Shown: positions 9,019-17,781, counted from the first letter of the stretch. The stretch is 64,000 nucleotides of DNA from Peribacillus simplex (GCF_001542915.1 NZ_LNNH01000046.1:61803-125802), one strand, 5' to 3'. Notes: generated from the sequence alone by a model not told the origin. Numbers and translations: made by a program.

Positions 9019-10386
9019 TTATCTTTTTCGTTTATGCAAGCCTGTCACATAATACAAGACTACCAGCAGTATGATCCAAATCGGACCGACGATCAGGGCG
9101 ATTCTTGTATCTGCCGAAAAGCCGAGTATAACCATTACGAATACCAAGAAAGCAAGGGTTAAATAAGAAGTGAATGGGAAAAGGGGCATCTTATAGGATA
9201 AGCCTTGTTTTCCCCCAGGACTCATTTTCCGCCTTGAGATGATTTGCGTGATAAGTATGGTTCCCCATGTCCAAAGTGCACCGAATGTAGCGACACTTGT
9301 AACGTAACTGAAAACCTTATCCGCTTCCATGTAATTCAGGTAGACACCGAAAAGAAGCACGACAGCCGAAACGATAATGGCCACGCCAGGAACGCCCGAT
9401 TTTGTCGTACGCTCGAAGCTTTTAGGTGATTCACCTTGCTGCGCCAGGTTGAACAACATTCTCCCGGTACTGAAGATACCGCTGTTACAGGATGATAGGG
9501 CCGCAGTCAGAACGACGAACTGAATGATTCCTGCTGCACCCGGTATGCCGATTTTGTCGAACATCATCACGAATGGACTGTCTTTACCATTCATTTGATC
9601 CCACGGAGTGATCGATAGAATGACCGTAAGAGCTAGGACGTAAAAAAGTAAAATACGATAAAAGACCGTATCGATGGCTCTTTTTAAAGATTTTTCAGGA
9701 TTTTTGACTTCACCGGCGGTTACACCGAGCATTTCAATTCCCAAGTACGCGAACATGACCATTTGGAAAGAGAGCATGACACCGGAAATGCCATTAGGGA
9801 AAAATCCTCCGTGTTCCACAAGATTGCCGAATCCAACCGCGATTCCGCCGTTCCCCAATCCGAAGATGATCATTCCAAAGCCAAGAACGATCATAAGGAT
9901 GATCGTAACGATTTTAACGAGGGCGAACCAAAACTCCAATTCACCGTATGCCTTTACAGCAAGAAAGTTGATGGTCGTCATGATGGCTAGAGCGGCTAAA
10001 GCCCATGCCCACTGCGGGGTTCCAGGGAACCAGAATTGCATGTAAATCCCGACCGCCGTAATTTCAGCCATACAGGTGGCTATCCAAACGAACCAATAGT
10101 TCCAACCGGTGATATAGCCGGCAAGAGGTCCGACAAATTCGCTCGCATAGCGGCTAAAAGAGCCTGCGACCGGATTTTTTATCGCCATTTCTCCCAGTGC
10201 CCGCATGATAAGATAGATCATGAGGCCGCCAATGGCATAGGAAATGATTATGGCAGGACCGGCCAATTTAATTGCTGATGCCGAGCCTAGAAATAGACCG
10301 ACACCAATGGCTGCACCAAGAGACATTAATGCGATATGTCTTTCTTCCAATCCTCTGTGCAATTGAGATTCTTTGGAGTTTTGCAT
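9019..10386 (-). CDS. Amino-acid permease, APC superfamily (AAT family)
   Basis: 455 residues with about 12 hydrophobic segments. It opens with LHRGLEERHIALMSLGAAIG and continues GVGLFLGSASAIKLAGPA, the substrate-binding signature of the AAT family (proline-, alanine-, histidine- and GABA-type permeases such as YbxG, AapA, HutM). The block LGIEMLGVTAGEVKNPEK is the conserved segment around TM6. Proton-coupled import at the cytoplasmic membrane is expected, but the substrate cannot be read from sequence. A near-consensus cre lies about 150 bp upstream of the start, pointing to control by carbon-source quality. Confidence 0.85.
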   Translation of the reverse strand: MQNSKESQLHRGLEERHIALMSLGAAIGVGLFLGSASAIKLAGPAIIISYAIGGLMIYLIMRALGEMAIKNPVAGSFSRYASEFVGPLAGYITGWNYWFVWIATCMAEITAVGIYMQFWFPGTPQWAWALAALAIMTTINFLAVKAYGELEFWFALVKIVTIILMIVLGFGMIIFGLGNGGIAVGFGNLVEHGGFFPNGISGVMLSFQMVMFAYLGIEMLGVTAGEVKNPEKSLKRAIDTVFYRILLFYVLALTVILSITPWDQMNGKDSPFVMMFDKIGIPGAAGIIQFVVLTAALSSCNSGIFSTGRMLFNLAQQGESPKSFERTTKSGVPGVAIIVSAVVLLFGVYLNYMEADKVFSYVTSVATFGALWTWGTILITQIISRRKMSPGGKQGLSYKMPLFPFTSYLTLAFLVFVMVILGFSADTRIALIVGPIWIILLVVLYYVTGLHKRKR

Positions 10387-10657
10387 AGTTTTCCCCTTTT
10401 CTATGTTGGAGTTTCATCTTCCTATCTAGCATTTTATCACTAGTAGAGCCGCTTACGTATTATTTATTGATTTTTCACATAATATTACAACTAAATAATA
10501 TATTTTAATAGATAGATTGTAAAGAAAAAAATGAAAACGCTTACCATTTAAGCAATCTAGTTTATTATTCGTCATGTAAATTTATTAATATCCAATTATA
10601 TTGTTATTTAAACAAAGTTAAATTATGTGATTTTTCTAAAAATTTAGACTTCTTAAG
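10387..10657. other. Long AT-rich leader/promoter region of the permease
   Basis: About 270 bp without a reading frame, upstream of the permease (transcribed leftwards) and downstream of the endonuclease (also leftwards). It holds the cre listed separately. No riboswitch-like conserved blocks were recognised. Confidence 0.4.
10532..10545 (+). promoter_or_regulatory. cre-like site (CcpA)
   Basis: TGAAAACGCTTACC matches the cre consensus TGWAARCGYTWNCW at 13 of 14 positions. It is about 150 bp upstream of the permease start codon, a position that allows either repression or activation depending on the promoter, which I could not place with confidence. Confidence 0.55.
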
Positions 10658-10693
10658 TGGAAAGGGCTGTCCCATTTTCAAGGAACAGCCCTT
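10657..10693 (-). terminator. Terminator of the endonuclease gene
   Basis: AAAGGGCTGT and ACAGCCCTTT form a 10-bp stem just after the minus-strand stop. The T tract on the minus strand is short. Confidence 0.65.
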
Positions 10694-10701
10694 TAACATG
10701 A

Positions 10702-11856
10702 TTATTGCCAGATGGCGGAGGCCCATTCCGGATGATCGATGAATGGGTTTCGATTATGCTGATATTTATTATAAATGACCTCATTTCTGTTCCGCTCGAA
10801 GGCATCCACTGGATCCTGTGCATTCCATTGCAGCAGGACGGACAATTTCCCATGATAGGGGGCAGTGCCATTGTTCACTTGATTATTCAGCTCCAAATCT
10901 ATTTCCCCGCCATCCCCCTCATAACGGACCGCCATATAAAATAGCATTCTGGCAACGTCGCCCTTGACGCTATCGCGCGGCTCCCATGAATCCGAGTCAT
11001 AATAGTTCCCTTTCGCTTCCGAGTGTTCGGAACCGCCATTATCGAAATCAAGGTTGTTTCTGGTACTGTTGACCGAAACATCAGCTGGGCGAAGATGATG
11101 TAAATCGGTGCCTGGTCCTAAAGTGGTCCCGAAGTTTCCATGTGATTTTGCCCAAACATGCTCACGATTCCAATCATTGACGCCAGATCCATTCACCGTC
11201 TTTCCTTGAGAACGGCCTGTATATAGAAGAATGACATTATTGGGGTTATTCGGATCCTCATCGGTTTCCCGTAAAGCGCCCCATACATTATCGTACGATA
11301 TTTCATCATGGTCATCGATGATTTCATGAAGTGCACTCTTTAGCGCAGAACCTGTTTTTCCAATCGCAGTGTCATAGTATGAGCCCGCCCCTGGTGTCCC
11401 TGGAACTGAAGCGTCACTTGATTGTATCGCAGTTACATTCTTTATGCCTGGATGGCTGAAATATGCACCAAGCACACCGGTAATCGTTACTTTTTTCCCT
11501 TTTAAAGCAGGGTTCGATTTTAATCCGAATTCAGGGCGAAAAGAGGCGGGAACCTGAATATAGGCCATGTTGGTCATGTTTGTTTCCGTAGGGCTGTCAG
11601 CTAATGCCAAGGCATAATCGTTTGGATAGCCGCTCGTTATGACTACATTGGCAGAAGTTGGCTGACCCACCACATACCCAGAGACCGTCTTGATTGCGCC
11701 GTCTTGATTGGAAATGGCCTGGGCGACGGAATAAGGAGAGGACAAAGAGCCAGCTCCAGCCGCTGCGGATGATGAGGCGCCGGTAAGAACGGGAATAAAG
11801 AAAGCAAGCACGAATAAAAGGGAAAGGATAAATCTTGGTTCATGTTTTCTGAACAT
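10702..11856 (-). CDS. Secreted endonuclease I family nuclease with N-terminal OB-like domain
   Basis: 384 residues. A signal peptide (FILSLLFVLAFFIPVLTGA) is followed at about 35-145 by an OB-fold-like DUF6359 type module (SVAQAISNQDGAIKTVSGYV ... KKVTITGVLGAYF). The C-terminal part is an EndA/Vvn-type nuclease: NDWNREHVWAKSHGN contains the catalytic His region, GTDLHHLRPADVSVNSTR the metal site, and DNGGSEH and GDVARMLFYMAVRYEG are further family blocks. This class includes the extracellular nucleases BsnA/YurI of Bacillus, which degrade RNA/DNA non-specifically for nutrient recovery. The start at 11856 is supported by GGAGGAATAAC. Single gene with its own terminator. Confidence 0.85.
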   Translation of the reverse strand: MFRKHEPRFILSLLFVLAFFIPVLTGASSSAAAGAGSLSSPYSVAQAISNQDGAIKTVSGYVVGQPTSANVVITSGYPNDYALALADSPTETNMTNMAYIQVPASFRPEFGLKSNPALKGKKVTITGVLGAYFSHPGIKNVTAIQSSDASVPGTPGAGSYYDTAIGKTGSALKSALHEIIDDHDEISYDNVWGALRETDEDPNNPNNVILLYTGRSQGKTVNGSGVNDWNREHVWAKSHGNFGTTLGPGTDLHHLRPADVSVNSTRNNLDFDNGGSEHSEAKGNYYDSDSWEPRDSVKGDVARMLFYMAVRYEGDGGEIDLELNNQVNNGTAPYHGKLSVLLQWNAQDPVDAFERNRNEVIYNKYQHNRNPFIDHPEWASAIWQ

Positions 11857-12041
11857 GTTATTCCTCCATAAATCGATTCATGTTCATTTCCAGGGGAAAT
11901 GGCATGTATATGTAAGATTATGGGTGGAACCCGTTTTTTCCTTCTGGTTTGTCAAAAATGAGAGAATACAGCTAGTGATGGCTGGCGGAATATAGGGGAA
12001 TAGCCCGGGAAATATCGAAGCTTGTTAAGGAAGGTGATCGG

Positions 12042-12081
12042 ATGCGAAAAAAACCGCCAGCAGCCTACTGACGGTTTTTTT
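12042..12081. terminator. Bidirectional terminator
   Basis: AAAAAACCGCCAG, a short loop, then CTGACGGTTTTTTTT, overlapping the end of the yvlD-like gene. Confidence 0.8.
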
Positions 12082-12412
12082 TATTCTTTTTTATGAGCAG
12101 GCTTTGAATGAAACTCAATAACAACGATCCGATTAAAGCTCCCCAAAAGGAATATATGTCAAAGCCACTGACTACGTAGGAAGTGATTTGGAATGTGAAG
12201 GCATTGATAATGAACGAAAACAATCCGAACGTCAGGATGGTGATCGGCAATGTAATCAGCTGTAATATGGGTCTGACCAGCAAGTTCATGATGGATAATA
12301 TGAAAACCGCCAGCAGGGCTGTACCGTAAGATTTGATCGTGATGGAGTCGAGAAGCCAGTCAATAACGAGCAATACTAACCCGTTGATAAGAAAACGCAT
12401 GATTATATTCAT
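12065..12412 (-). CDS. yvlD: YvlD-like membrane protein (phage holin 4-2 family)
   Basis: 115 residues with four hydrophobic segments and a lysine-rich C-terminus (LLIKKNKKNR). The conserved NLLVRPILQLITLPITILTFG-type block (visible around residues 44-63) is diagnostic of the family that includes B. subtilis YvlD, part of the LiaR/SigW-linked YvlABCD system. Despite the Pfam name it is not known to be a holin. Here it stands alone, without the other yvl genes. A GGAGGAG ribosome site precedes the ATG at 12412. Confidence 0.75.
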   Translation of the reverse strand: MNIIMRFLINGLVLLVIDWLLDSITIKSYGTALLAVFILSIMNLLVRPILQLITLPITILTFGLFSFIINAFTFQITSYVVSGFDIYSFWGALIGSLLLSFIQSLLIKKNKKNRQ

Positions 12413-12642
12413 GAAAAACTCCTCCTGAAGTCACTCTACTACAAGCCATTATACTAAAATTTCATGAAATCAGTTATATGTTTGCAGAATTGTCACAAAA
12501 AAAGAGAATCATGGTGCCGATTCCTTTGCCAAAAGCAAAAGACCCCATGATAGGAGTCTCCGTTTGCCGGCAAAAGGGGGATTAATCCTCTTTCGCTTCA
12601 CCATTATCAAGCCAAGCTCACACGATACAGCTTCACTTCTCC

Positions 12643-13533
12643 TTAGCTATTGGCAACGATCTTTTCGAATGTACTCAATTCCTCCGTATCCTTAAGCTTT
12701 GGGTTGGTACTTAAAGACAGCAGGGCGCTTTCAATGAGAAAGATGCGCGGATCGGTGTTTTGTAGAAACTCCTCTTGGACAAAGTGGATTAATTTCAGGT
12801 TTTTTACACGTTCTGCTTCATCATCCTGACAAAGCTTGAAGATCATTTTTTTTAAGGCATTAGCAGAGTTCAGGAGTGCTGTATGAAAATCCTGCTGTGT
12901 ATGGAACATTTCAGGCAGCCATTGCTTGATGACATCCGGTTCCAAAAGCTGTGCGTTGGCTCGGCTCACATCTTCGATAATGGTTGAAATCCTATCGACA
13001 CAATATCGGATGATTTCTGTAGGGTTGAAATCAGGCTCCTTAGCCATCGCGTTAAAATGGATCGTTTGGTGCATCATCCCTGAATAAAGGATGGCACAGT
13101 CCAGTATATATGGTTTTTTTTCGGCACCGAAAATTTCGAGAAACCGACTTGAGAGCCAATGTATATTTTGGAATTTAACATGTGTAATGAAGTTTTTCAG
13201 ATCGGTGTCATTTGAAATCATGATCTCTTCATATAAAGTAAATAGTTTACTACTCTTATTGGAGTGGATTTGCAATTCGGATTGCTTAATGAATATTTCA
13301 ATATCTGCAAGATTTTGTCCAATAAGCAGTTCATTTCGCTCCTTTTCGAATTTTTCCTGGGCGGAAACGAAGACTGCCTTAAGCAATTCACTTTTAGAAG
13401 AAAAATAGTTATAAAATGTTCCTTTTGAAATGCGGCTATAATCTAAAATATCCTGAATGGATGTTGCTTGATACCCCTTTTCAATAAATAATTCGTGTGC
13501 ATATTTAACTACAAGTTGTTTCCGCTCATTCAT
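12643..13533 (-). CDS. TetR family transcriptional regulator
   Basis: 296 residues, longer than the usual ~200. The N-terminal TetR helix-turn-helix is clear: AHELFIEKGYQATSIQDILD, then SRISKGTFYNYFSSKSELLKA. The long ligand-binding part has no recognised signature; its length resembles YerO-type regulators that control RND-type efflux pumps. No transporter gene is adjacent, so the target is unknown; it may regulate only itself locally. The gene ends about 190 bp before the yvlD-like gene, and catalase lies about 480 bp upstream in the opposite direction. Confidence 0.8.
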   Translation of the reverse strand: MNERKQLVVKYAHELFIEKGYQATSIQDILDYSRISKGTFYNYFSSKSELLKAVFVSAQEKFEKERNELLIGQNLADIEIFIKQSELQIHSNKSSKLFTLYEEIMISNDTDLKNFITHVKFQNIHWLSSRFLEIFGAEKKPYILDCAILYSGMMHQTIHFNAMAKEPDFNPTEIIRYCVDRISTIIEDVSRANAQLLEPDVIKQWLPEMFHTQQDFHTALLNSANALKKMIFKLCQDDEAERVKNLKLIHFVQEEFLQNTDPRIFLIESALLSLSTNPKLKDTEELSTFEKIVANS

Positions 13534-13693
13534 CTATATCACCCTTAGTCTTATTGGCTGGACATTTTAACGTAATAGTATCTCATTTTCCGAGCGAACA
13601 CAAACCGGTATATTCCCGATATCCCTAGTAGATTAAGGGGTGAGGCTGCTTTATCACATATAAAAGAGTGGATTGCCTAGTGAAAATGGCTGC

Positions 13694-13742
13694 GGTCCAA
13701 TCATAAAACGAAAGGGGCTTCAGGACAGCCCCGTGGTTGGCC
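13694..13742. other. Compound hairpin in the TetR-katA interval
   Basis: An inner stem GGGGCT-TCAGGAC-AGCCCC is enclosed by a weaker outer stem (GGTCCAATCA against TGGTTGGCC). There is no T tract, so it is not a normal terminator. The surrounding 13,560-13,920 contains no gene. Role unknown. Confidence 0.3.
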
Positions 13743-13926
13743 ATCCTGTTTCTCGATTACTATGCCATTGGAAGGAGAATGGATAAAATCGATTTTCATG
13801 GAGGAATATCGCAGATAAGGGGCGTATACCATTATTAGGAATTCATTAGTGGCATTGGATTGAAAACCCTTGGAATGGAATGTTCAGGTACATGATCATC
13901 AATCTATTAATGAATTGATTATTATA

Positions 13927-13941
13927 TTAAAATTATTATAA
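13927..13941. promoter_or_regulatory. PerR box upstream of katA
   Basis: TTAAAATTATTATAA differs at one position from the PerR consensus TTATAATNATTATAA. It lies 7 bp upstream of the -35 hexamer of the catalase promoter. PerR is the peroxide-sensing repressor and katA is a classical target, so peroxide-inducible expression is expected. Confidence 0.8.
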
Positions 13942-13948
13942 ATAAGTA

Positions 13949-13976
13949 TTGATTTTTTCTTGATAAGCTTTATCAT
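13949..13976 (+). promoter_or_regulatory. SigA-type promoter of katA
   Basis: TTGATT, 16 bp, TATCAT. The near-palindrome TGATAAGCTTTATCA at 13961-13975 covers the spacer and -10 region and could be a second operator or chance AT-rich symmetry. Confidence 0.6.
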
Positions 13977-14012
13977 TATATACATAAATAATAATGAAAA
14001 GGTGGTTCAATT

Positions 14013-15467
14013 ATGACGAATAAGAAAAACCTTACAACAAGCTGGGGCGCACCAGTCGGGGATAATCAAAACTCAATCACGGCTGGCCAACGCGGTCCTG
14101 TACTCATTCAAGACGTGCACTTATTGGAAAAACTGGCCCACTTCAATCGTGAGCGTGTGCCTGAACGTGTCGTTCATGCGAAAGGTGCCGGTGCATTCGG
14201 CACTTTCGAAGTGACGAACGACCTTTCTCAGTATACGAAAGCTAAACTTTTCAATGGTGTTGGCAAGAAGACGGATTTATTTATCCGTTTCTCAACGGTG
14301 GCCGGTGAATTGGGCTCCGCGGATACAGTACGTGATCCACGTGGATTCGCGGTTAAATTTTATACGGAAGAAGGAAATTACGATATCGTCGGCAATAATA
14401 CGCCGGTATTCTTCATTCGCGATGCAATCAAATTCCCTGATTTCATCCATACACAAAAGCGAGATCCTAGAACACATTTGAAAAATCCAACGGCAGTTTG
14501 GGATTTCTGGTCACATTCGCCAGAATCTTTGCACCAAGTTACGATCTTGATGTCTGACAGGGGCATTCCGGCAACGCTTCGCCATACACATGGCTTCGGA
14601 AGCCATACATTCAAATGGGTGAATGATGAAGGAAAAGGCGTTTGGGTGAAATATCACTTCAAAACAGAACAGGGCATCAAGAACCTGGATGTTAATCTAG
14701 CTGCAAAACTAGCAGGCGAAAACCCTGATTATCATACGGAAGACCTTTTCAATGCCATCGAAAAAGGAGACTTCCCGGCATGGAAACTTTATGTTCAAAT
14801 CATGCCTTTGGAAGATGCGGACACATACCGTTTCGATCCGTTCGATGTGACGAAGGTATGGTCGCAAAAAGATTATCCGTTAATTGAACTTGGCCGGATG
14901 GAATTGAACCGAAATCCGGAAAACTACTTTGCTGAAGTGGAGCAAGCCACGTTCTCACCGGGAACATTCGTCCCTGGAATTGAAGCCTCCCCAGATAAAA
15001 TGCTTCAAGGACGTCTATTTGCCTATGGCGATGCCCACCGTTACCGTGTTGGCGCGAATCACAACCACCTTCCGGTAAATCGTCCGAAGGTGGAGGCGAA
15101 CAACTACCAGCGTGATGGATTCATGCGGGCAGATGACAATGGCAAGGGCTCGGTTTATTATGAACCGAATAGCTTTGGCGGTCCTGTGGAATCAACGGAA
15201 AATAAAGTCGCTCCTTTTGAAGTGACTGGGCAAGCTGCCCAAGTCGGCCATAATTCCGATGATCACTACACACAAGCGGGCGACTTATACCGGTTATTGA
15301 GTGCCGAAGAGAAAACCCGCCTCGTGGAAACGATCGTCGGCGCAATGAAGCCTGTCGAATTGGAAGAAATCAAGCTTCGTCAAATCGGCCACTTCTACAA
15401 AGCCGATCCAGAATACGGAACACGCGTCGCCGAAGGTTTAGGCTTGGCGGTCCCGCAAGAAGCGTAA
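14013..15467 (+). CDS. katA: Catalase (small-subunit, haem-containing)
   Basis: 484 residues, the usual length for clade 3 monofunctional catalases, which break hydrogen peroxide down to water and oxygen in the cytosol. The distal-pocket His is in [11 protein letters not shown] (about residue 54), the distal Asn in VGNNTPVFF (about 127), and the proximal haem-ligand Tyr in [14 protein letters not shown] (about 337). [18 protein letters not shown] and [10 protein letters not shown] are further family blocks. The start is preceded by AAAGGTGG. A PerR box and a promoter lie just upstream and a strong terminator follows, so it is a single-gene peroxide-response unit like vegetative KatA of B. subtilis. 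Confidence 0.95.
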   Translation: MTNKKNLTTSWGAPVGDNQNSITAGQRGPVLIQDVHLLEKLAHFNRERVPERVVHAKGAGAFGTFEVTNDLSQYTKAKLFNGVGKKTDLFIRFSTVAGELGSADTVRDPRGFAVKFYTEEGNYDIVGNNTPVFFIRDAIKFPDFIHTQKRDPRTHLKNPTAVWDFWSHSPESLHQVTILMSDRGIPATLRHTHGFGSHTFKWVNDEGKGVWVKYHFKTEQGIKNLDVNLAAKLAGENPDYHTEDLFNAIEKGDFPAWKLYVQIMPLEDADTYRFDPFDVTKVWSQKDYPLIELGRMELNRNPENYFAEVEQATFSPGTFVPGIEASPDKMLQGRLFAYGDAHRYRVGANHNHLPVNRPKVEANNYQRDGFMRADDNGKGSVYYEPNSFGGPVESTENKVAPFEVTGQAAQVGHNSDDHYTQAGDLYRLLSAEEKTRLVETIVGAMKPVELEEIKLRQIGHFYKADPEYGTRVAEGLGLAVPQEA

Positions 15468-15481
15468 TATGTAACCCGTTT

Positions 15482-15516
15482 AAGCAGGCATCCATTGGAT
15501 GCCTGCTTTGTTTTTG
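15482..15516 (+). terminator. Terminator of katA
   Basis: GCAGGCATCC-ATT-GGATGCCTGC followed by a T-rich tail. Confidence 0.85.
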
Positions 15517-15560
15517 TGAAGTCAGGATGGGGCGGCACTGCCGGGTTTTGGTGCATTAGC

Positions 15561-15587
15561 CATAATTCATTAAAATGAGCATACACA
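15561..15587 (+). promoter_or_regulatory. Possible SigE-type promoter
   Basis: CATAATT, 12 bp, CATACACA. The -10 resembles the SigE consensus CATACANT with one mismatch, and the spacer is about 2 bp short. It would start transcription about 15 nt upstream of the chosen start of the peptidase gene. Confidence 0.3.
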
Positions 15588-15609
15588 TATGGGTAAGGGG
15601 AGGTGCAAT

Positions 15610-16803
15610 ATGGACGTTTATGTGAGGCAGAATGACTCTATATGGTATTATAGCCAATTATTCAAGGTCAACTACCAACTGATCATTGATTCCAATCGGG
15701 GAATCGATCCACAGGGCCTCATGATAGGACAGCGAATCAAAATTCCCGGCTTTACGTCGACGGCTTATAAGATTAAGCGGGGGGATTCATTATGGGCAAT
15801 TGCCAAATCACGTAATCTTTCATTGGAAGCCTTATTTGCGGTTAATCCTGGCCTCAACCCGAATGCCCTGCAAGTCGGCCAGACGATTGATGTGCCAGTA
15901 AGGATTACGTGGAGGCTCACACAAGGGAATCAGAACTATGACTATGAGACATTGCTTGCCGATATTGGACGGCTGAAAAACATTTACCCTTTTATTCAAA
16001 CATCCCCGATTGGCGACTCGGTGTTAAATAGGGATATCCCCGAAATCCTCATCGGGCAGGGGGATAAACGCATTCATTATAATGGATCGTTTCATGCGAA
16101 TGAATGGATTACGACCCCAGTGATCATGACCTTTTTAAATGATTATGTGTTGGCAATCACGAATCAAACGGATATCCGCGGTCTTTCCATGTTGCCCTAT
16201 TATCAAAAGACGCTTCTGTCGATCGTCCCGATGGTGAACCCGGATGGAGTGGAATTGGTGCAAAACGGCCCGCCGGCAGATGAGACATTGAGAGCGAGGC
16301 TCGTGGGATGGAATAGTGGCAGCGAGGACTTTTCCGGATGGAAGGCGAATATCAATGGCGTCGATCTGAACGATCAATTCCCCGCAAAATGGGAGCTGGA
16401 GCAGGCCCGCAACATGGTAAATGAACCAGGCCCGGCCAATTATTCGGGAACAGGGCCGCTTACACAGCCAGAAGCGATTGCGATGGCAAATCTAACGAGA
16501 AAGCGCGACTTTGCGAGAGTCCTCGCATTCCATACTCAAGGAGAGGTCATTTTCTGGGGGTTTGAAGATATGGAGCCGCCAGAGTCTGAAACGATAGTCA
16601 ATGAGTTTGCGAGGGTAAGTGGCTATGAGCCCGTCAAGTCGGCCAATAGTTACGCAGGGTATAAGGATTGGTACATTCAGGACTGGCGGAGGCCGGGATT
16701 TACCGTTGAGCTTGGTAAAGGAACCAACCCGCTTCCTATATCCCAGTTCGATGAAATTTATCAAAAGTCACTTGGGATCTTCTTGGCAGGCTTGTATATG
16801 TAA
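15610..16803 (+). CDS. LysM-M14 gamma-D-glutamyl-diamino acid endopeptidase-like protein
   Basis: 397 residues. Two N-terminal LysM modules (VRQNDSIWYYSQLFKVNYQL, about 4-48; KIKRGDSLWAIAKSRNLS, about 52-98) bind peptidoglycan or spore cortex. The rest is a zinc carboxypeptidase (M14) domain: FHANEWITTP supplies His and Glu ligands (about 162 and 165), LAFHTQGEVIFWG the third His (about 307), and VELGKGTNP the catalytic Glu (about 368). No signal peptide. This architecture is that of ENP1 of Lysinibacillus sphaericus and YqgT of B. subtilis, sporulation-linked enzymes cutting the gamma-D-Glu-diaminopimelate bond of murein peptides. The start at 15610 follows AAGGGGAGGTGCAAT. Confidence 0.85.
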   Translation: MDVYVRQNDSIWYYSQLFKVNYQLIIDSNRGIDPQGLMIGQRIKIPGFTSTAYKIKRGDSLWAIAKSRNLSLEALFAVNPGLNPNALQVGQTIDVPVRITWRLTQGNQNYDYETLLADIGRLKNIYPFIQTSPIGDSVLNRDIPEILIGQGDKRIHYNGSFHANEWITTPVIMTFLNDYVLAITNQTDIRGLSMLPYYQKTLLSIVPMVNPDGVELVQNGPPADETLRARLVGWNSGSEDFSGWKANINGVDLNDQFPAKWELEQARNMVNEPGPANYSGTGPLTQPEAIAMANLTRKRDFARVLAFHTQGEVIFWGFEDMEPPESETIVNEFARVSGYEPVKSANSYAGYKDWYIQDWRRPGFTVELGKGTNPLPISQFDEIYQKSLGIFLAGLYM

Positions 16804-16814
16804 ACGCTGAACAT

Positions 16815-16857
16815 GCAAAAACGCTCTGCTCCCAGTCGATGGGGGAAGAGCTTTTTA
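16815..16857 (+). terminator. Terminator of the M14 peptidase gene
   Basis: GCTCT-GCTCCC, loop, GGGGGA-AGAGC and five T. Confidence 0.65.
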
Positions 16858-16895
16858 TCTTATCGATTATTGAGATAAAACGATGAGGGCTGCTG

Positions 16896-17115
16896 CAAAA
16901 AATAAGTAAAGGTACGCTTTACTTATCGATTGCAAAAATAAGTCGCTATTAAGCCTAAAAAATAACGGTCATCCGCCATTATTGGTCCAGGATATTGCAG
17001 CCCCTGAATGATAGGTACTCTAATCGTTTTGCGGTAAAGAAGTTTACCCTCTTTAGCGCCTGTATCGGCCCCGCCTACGCCAGATACTTTGACGGCCACG
17101 CATGCCATCCAACCT
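16896..17115 (-). ncRNA. Candidate small RNA A (about 220 nt), cre-controlled promoter
   Basis: On the minus strand a consensus-like promoter (TTGTAA, 17 bp, TATAAT) is followed 7 nt later by GGTTGGATGGCATGCGTGGC..., and about 200 nt further by a perfect terminator at 16896-16926 (ATAAGTAAAG-CGTAC-CTTTACTTAT plus six T). The first 48 nt recur at 26081-26128 with 42 identities. A 66-codon frame spans the region, but its ATG overlaps the -10 box, so this promoter cannot serve it, and no internal start has a ribosome site. I therefore read this as an untranslated RNA, or one encoding only a very short peptide. Promoter, cre, terminator and shared 5' end are seen; RNA function is inferred. Confidence 0.5.
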
Positions 17116-17121
17116 ATATTC

Positions 17122-17150
17122 ATTATAATAGAAAGCGCTTACATTTACAA
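17122..17150 (-). promoter_or_regulatory. SigA-type promoter of small RNA A
   Basis: Minus strand: -35 TTGTAA (17145-17150), 17-bp spacer, -10 TATAAT (17122-17127). Confidence 0.65.
17130..17143 (-). promoter_or_regulatory. Perfect cre site inside the small RNA A promoter
   Basis: TGTAAGCGCTTTCT on the minus strand matches TGWAARCGYTWNCW at all 14 positions and fills the spacer between -35 and -10, a position where CcpA binding normally represses transcription. Confidence 0.75.
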
Positions 17151-17212
17151 AAATATTCGTAGTGCAAATTTCGACATTCCAAGCTTTCATTGAAGGAAAG
17201 CTTGAAGTCAGT

Positions 17213-17509
17213 TTACATTTCCATGAAATCCTGAAGCTTTTTCGTTAGCCCTCCCTTGCCGAATTTTATCGGTTTTGCCCGCCCTATCGTTTGTTCCGAA
17301 TCAGATGCGTATTCGAGAAAGGCTAAAAGATTGATCCGCCGGTATAGAATATCGATGATGCCATAAGCATGGAACCAATTATCAATCGTATTGTAAACCC
17401 CTCTATTCAGGGCATATTGCTGCTGGCACCAGTGGAAGAACATTCTGTCTGGAAGGTTAAGGTGCTCCATCTCTTCCAGTCGCCCATGCTTCTTCCGTTT
17501 TTTTTTCAA
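17213..17509 (-). CDS. Hypothetical protein
   Basis: 98 residues from TTG at 17509, or about 85 from the ATG near 17470 (MEHLNLPDRMFFHW). Basic N-terminus, aromatic-rich middle (FHWCQQQYALN; IDNWFHAYGIID) and a basic end (GRAKPIKFGKGGLTKKLQDF). No signal peptide or membrane segment. I do not recognise the family. The composition looks like real protein rather than a shadow frame, but no strong ribosome site decides the start. Confidence 0.5.
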   Translation of the reverse strand: MKKKRKKHGRLEEMEHLNLPDRMFFHWCQQQYALNRGVYNTIDNWFHAYGIIDILYRRINLLAFLEYASDSEQTIGRAKPIKFGKGGLTKKLQDFMEM

Positions 17510-17624
17510 GTGATATACAGCCCAGCCTTTCCTTTTGCATAGTGTCTGGCCCCCTTTTTTTTGAAATCGAAAAGCCCCCTATTCAGGTGAATAGAGAGCC
17601 TCCAGTTAACTGGTCAGCGTATTT

Positions 17625-17644
17625 CTTTTTCTTATAAGAAAAAG
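17625..17644. repeat. Perfect 20-bp palindrome
   Basis: CTTTTTCTTA followed directly by its complement TAAGAAAAAG, with no loop, in the gene-free stretch 17510-17735. It could be an operator or a weak bidirectional terminator. Confidence 0.35.
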
Positions 17645-17735
17645 GATAAACCGATTATTCTTAGTTGTCAAGTTGGTATTGTAAATCCGTCACTTTTTAA
17701 TTATTTGAGTCATATTTTCAGAGTGAGTTACTATA

Positions 17736-17777
17736 AATACGAATGAAAATTATATTTTTTATGTTATAGTTCGTATA
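17736..17777 (+). promoter_or_regulatory. PurR operator (inverted pair of Pur boxes) at purT
   Basis: The right box (minus strand TATACGAACTAT, 17766-17777) matches the Pur box AWWWCGAACWWT at 11 of 12 positions. The left box (AATACGAATGAA, 17736-17747) keeps the CGAA core. They are inverted and 18 bp apart, close to the usual PurR arrangement, and the right box overlaps the -10 hexamer TATAAT (17776-17781). Confidence 0.65.
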
Positions 17778-17781
17778 TAAT
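17776..17781 (+). promoter_or_regulatory. -10 hexamer of purT promoter
   Basis: TATAAT, about 24 bp upstream of the start codon; no good -35 is visible at 17 bp. Confidence 0.5.

Noticed and set aside
16923..17123. 66-codon reading frame on the minus strand (MNIGWMACVAV...)
   Set aside because: Its ATG lies within the -10 box of a consensus promoter, it has no ribosome site, and the similar block at 26.1 kb does not keep the same downstream frame.
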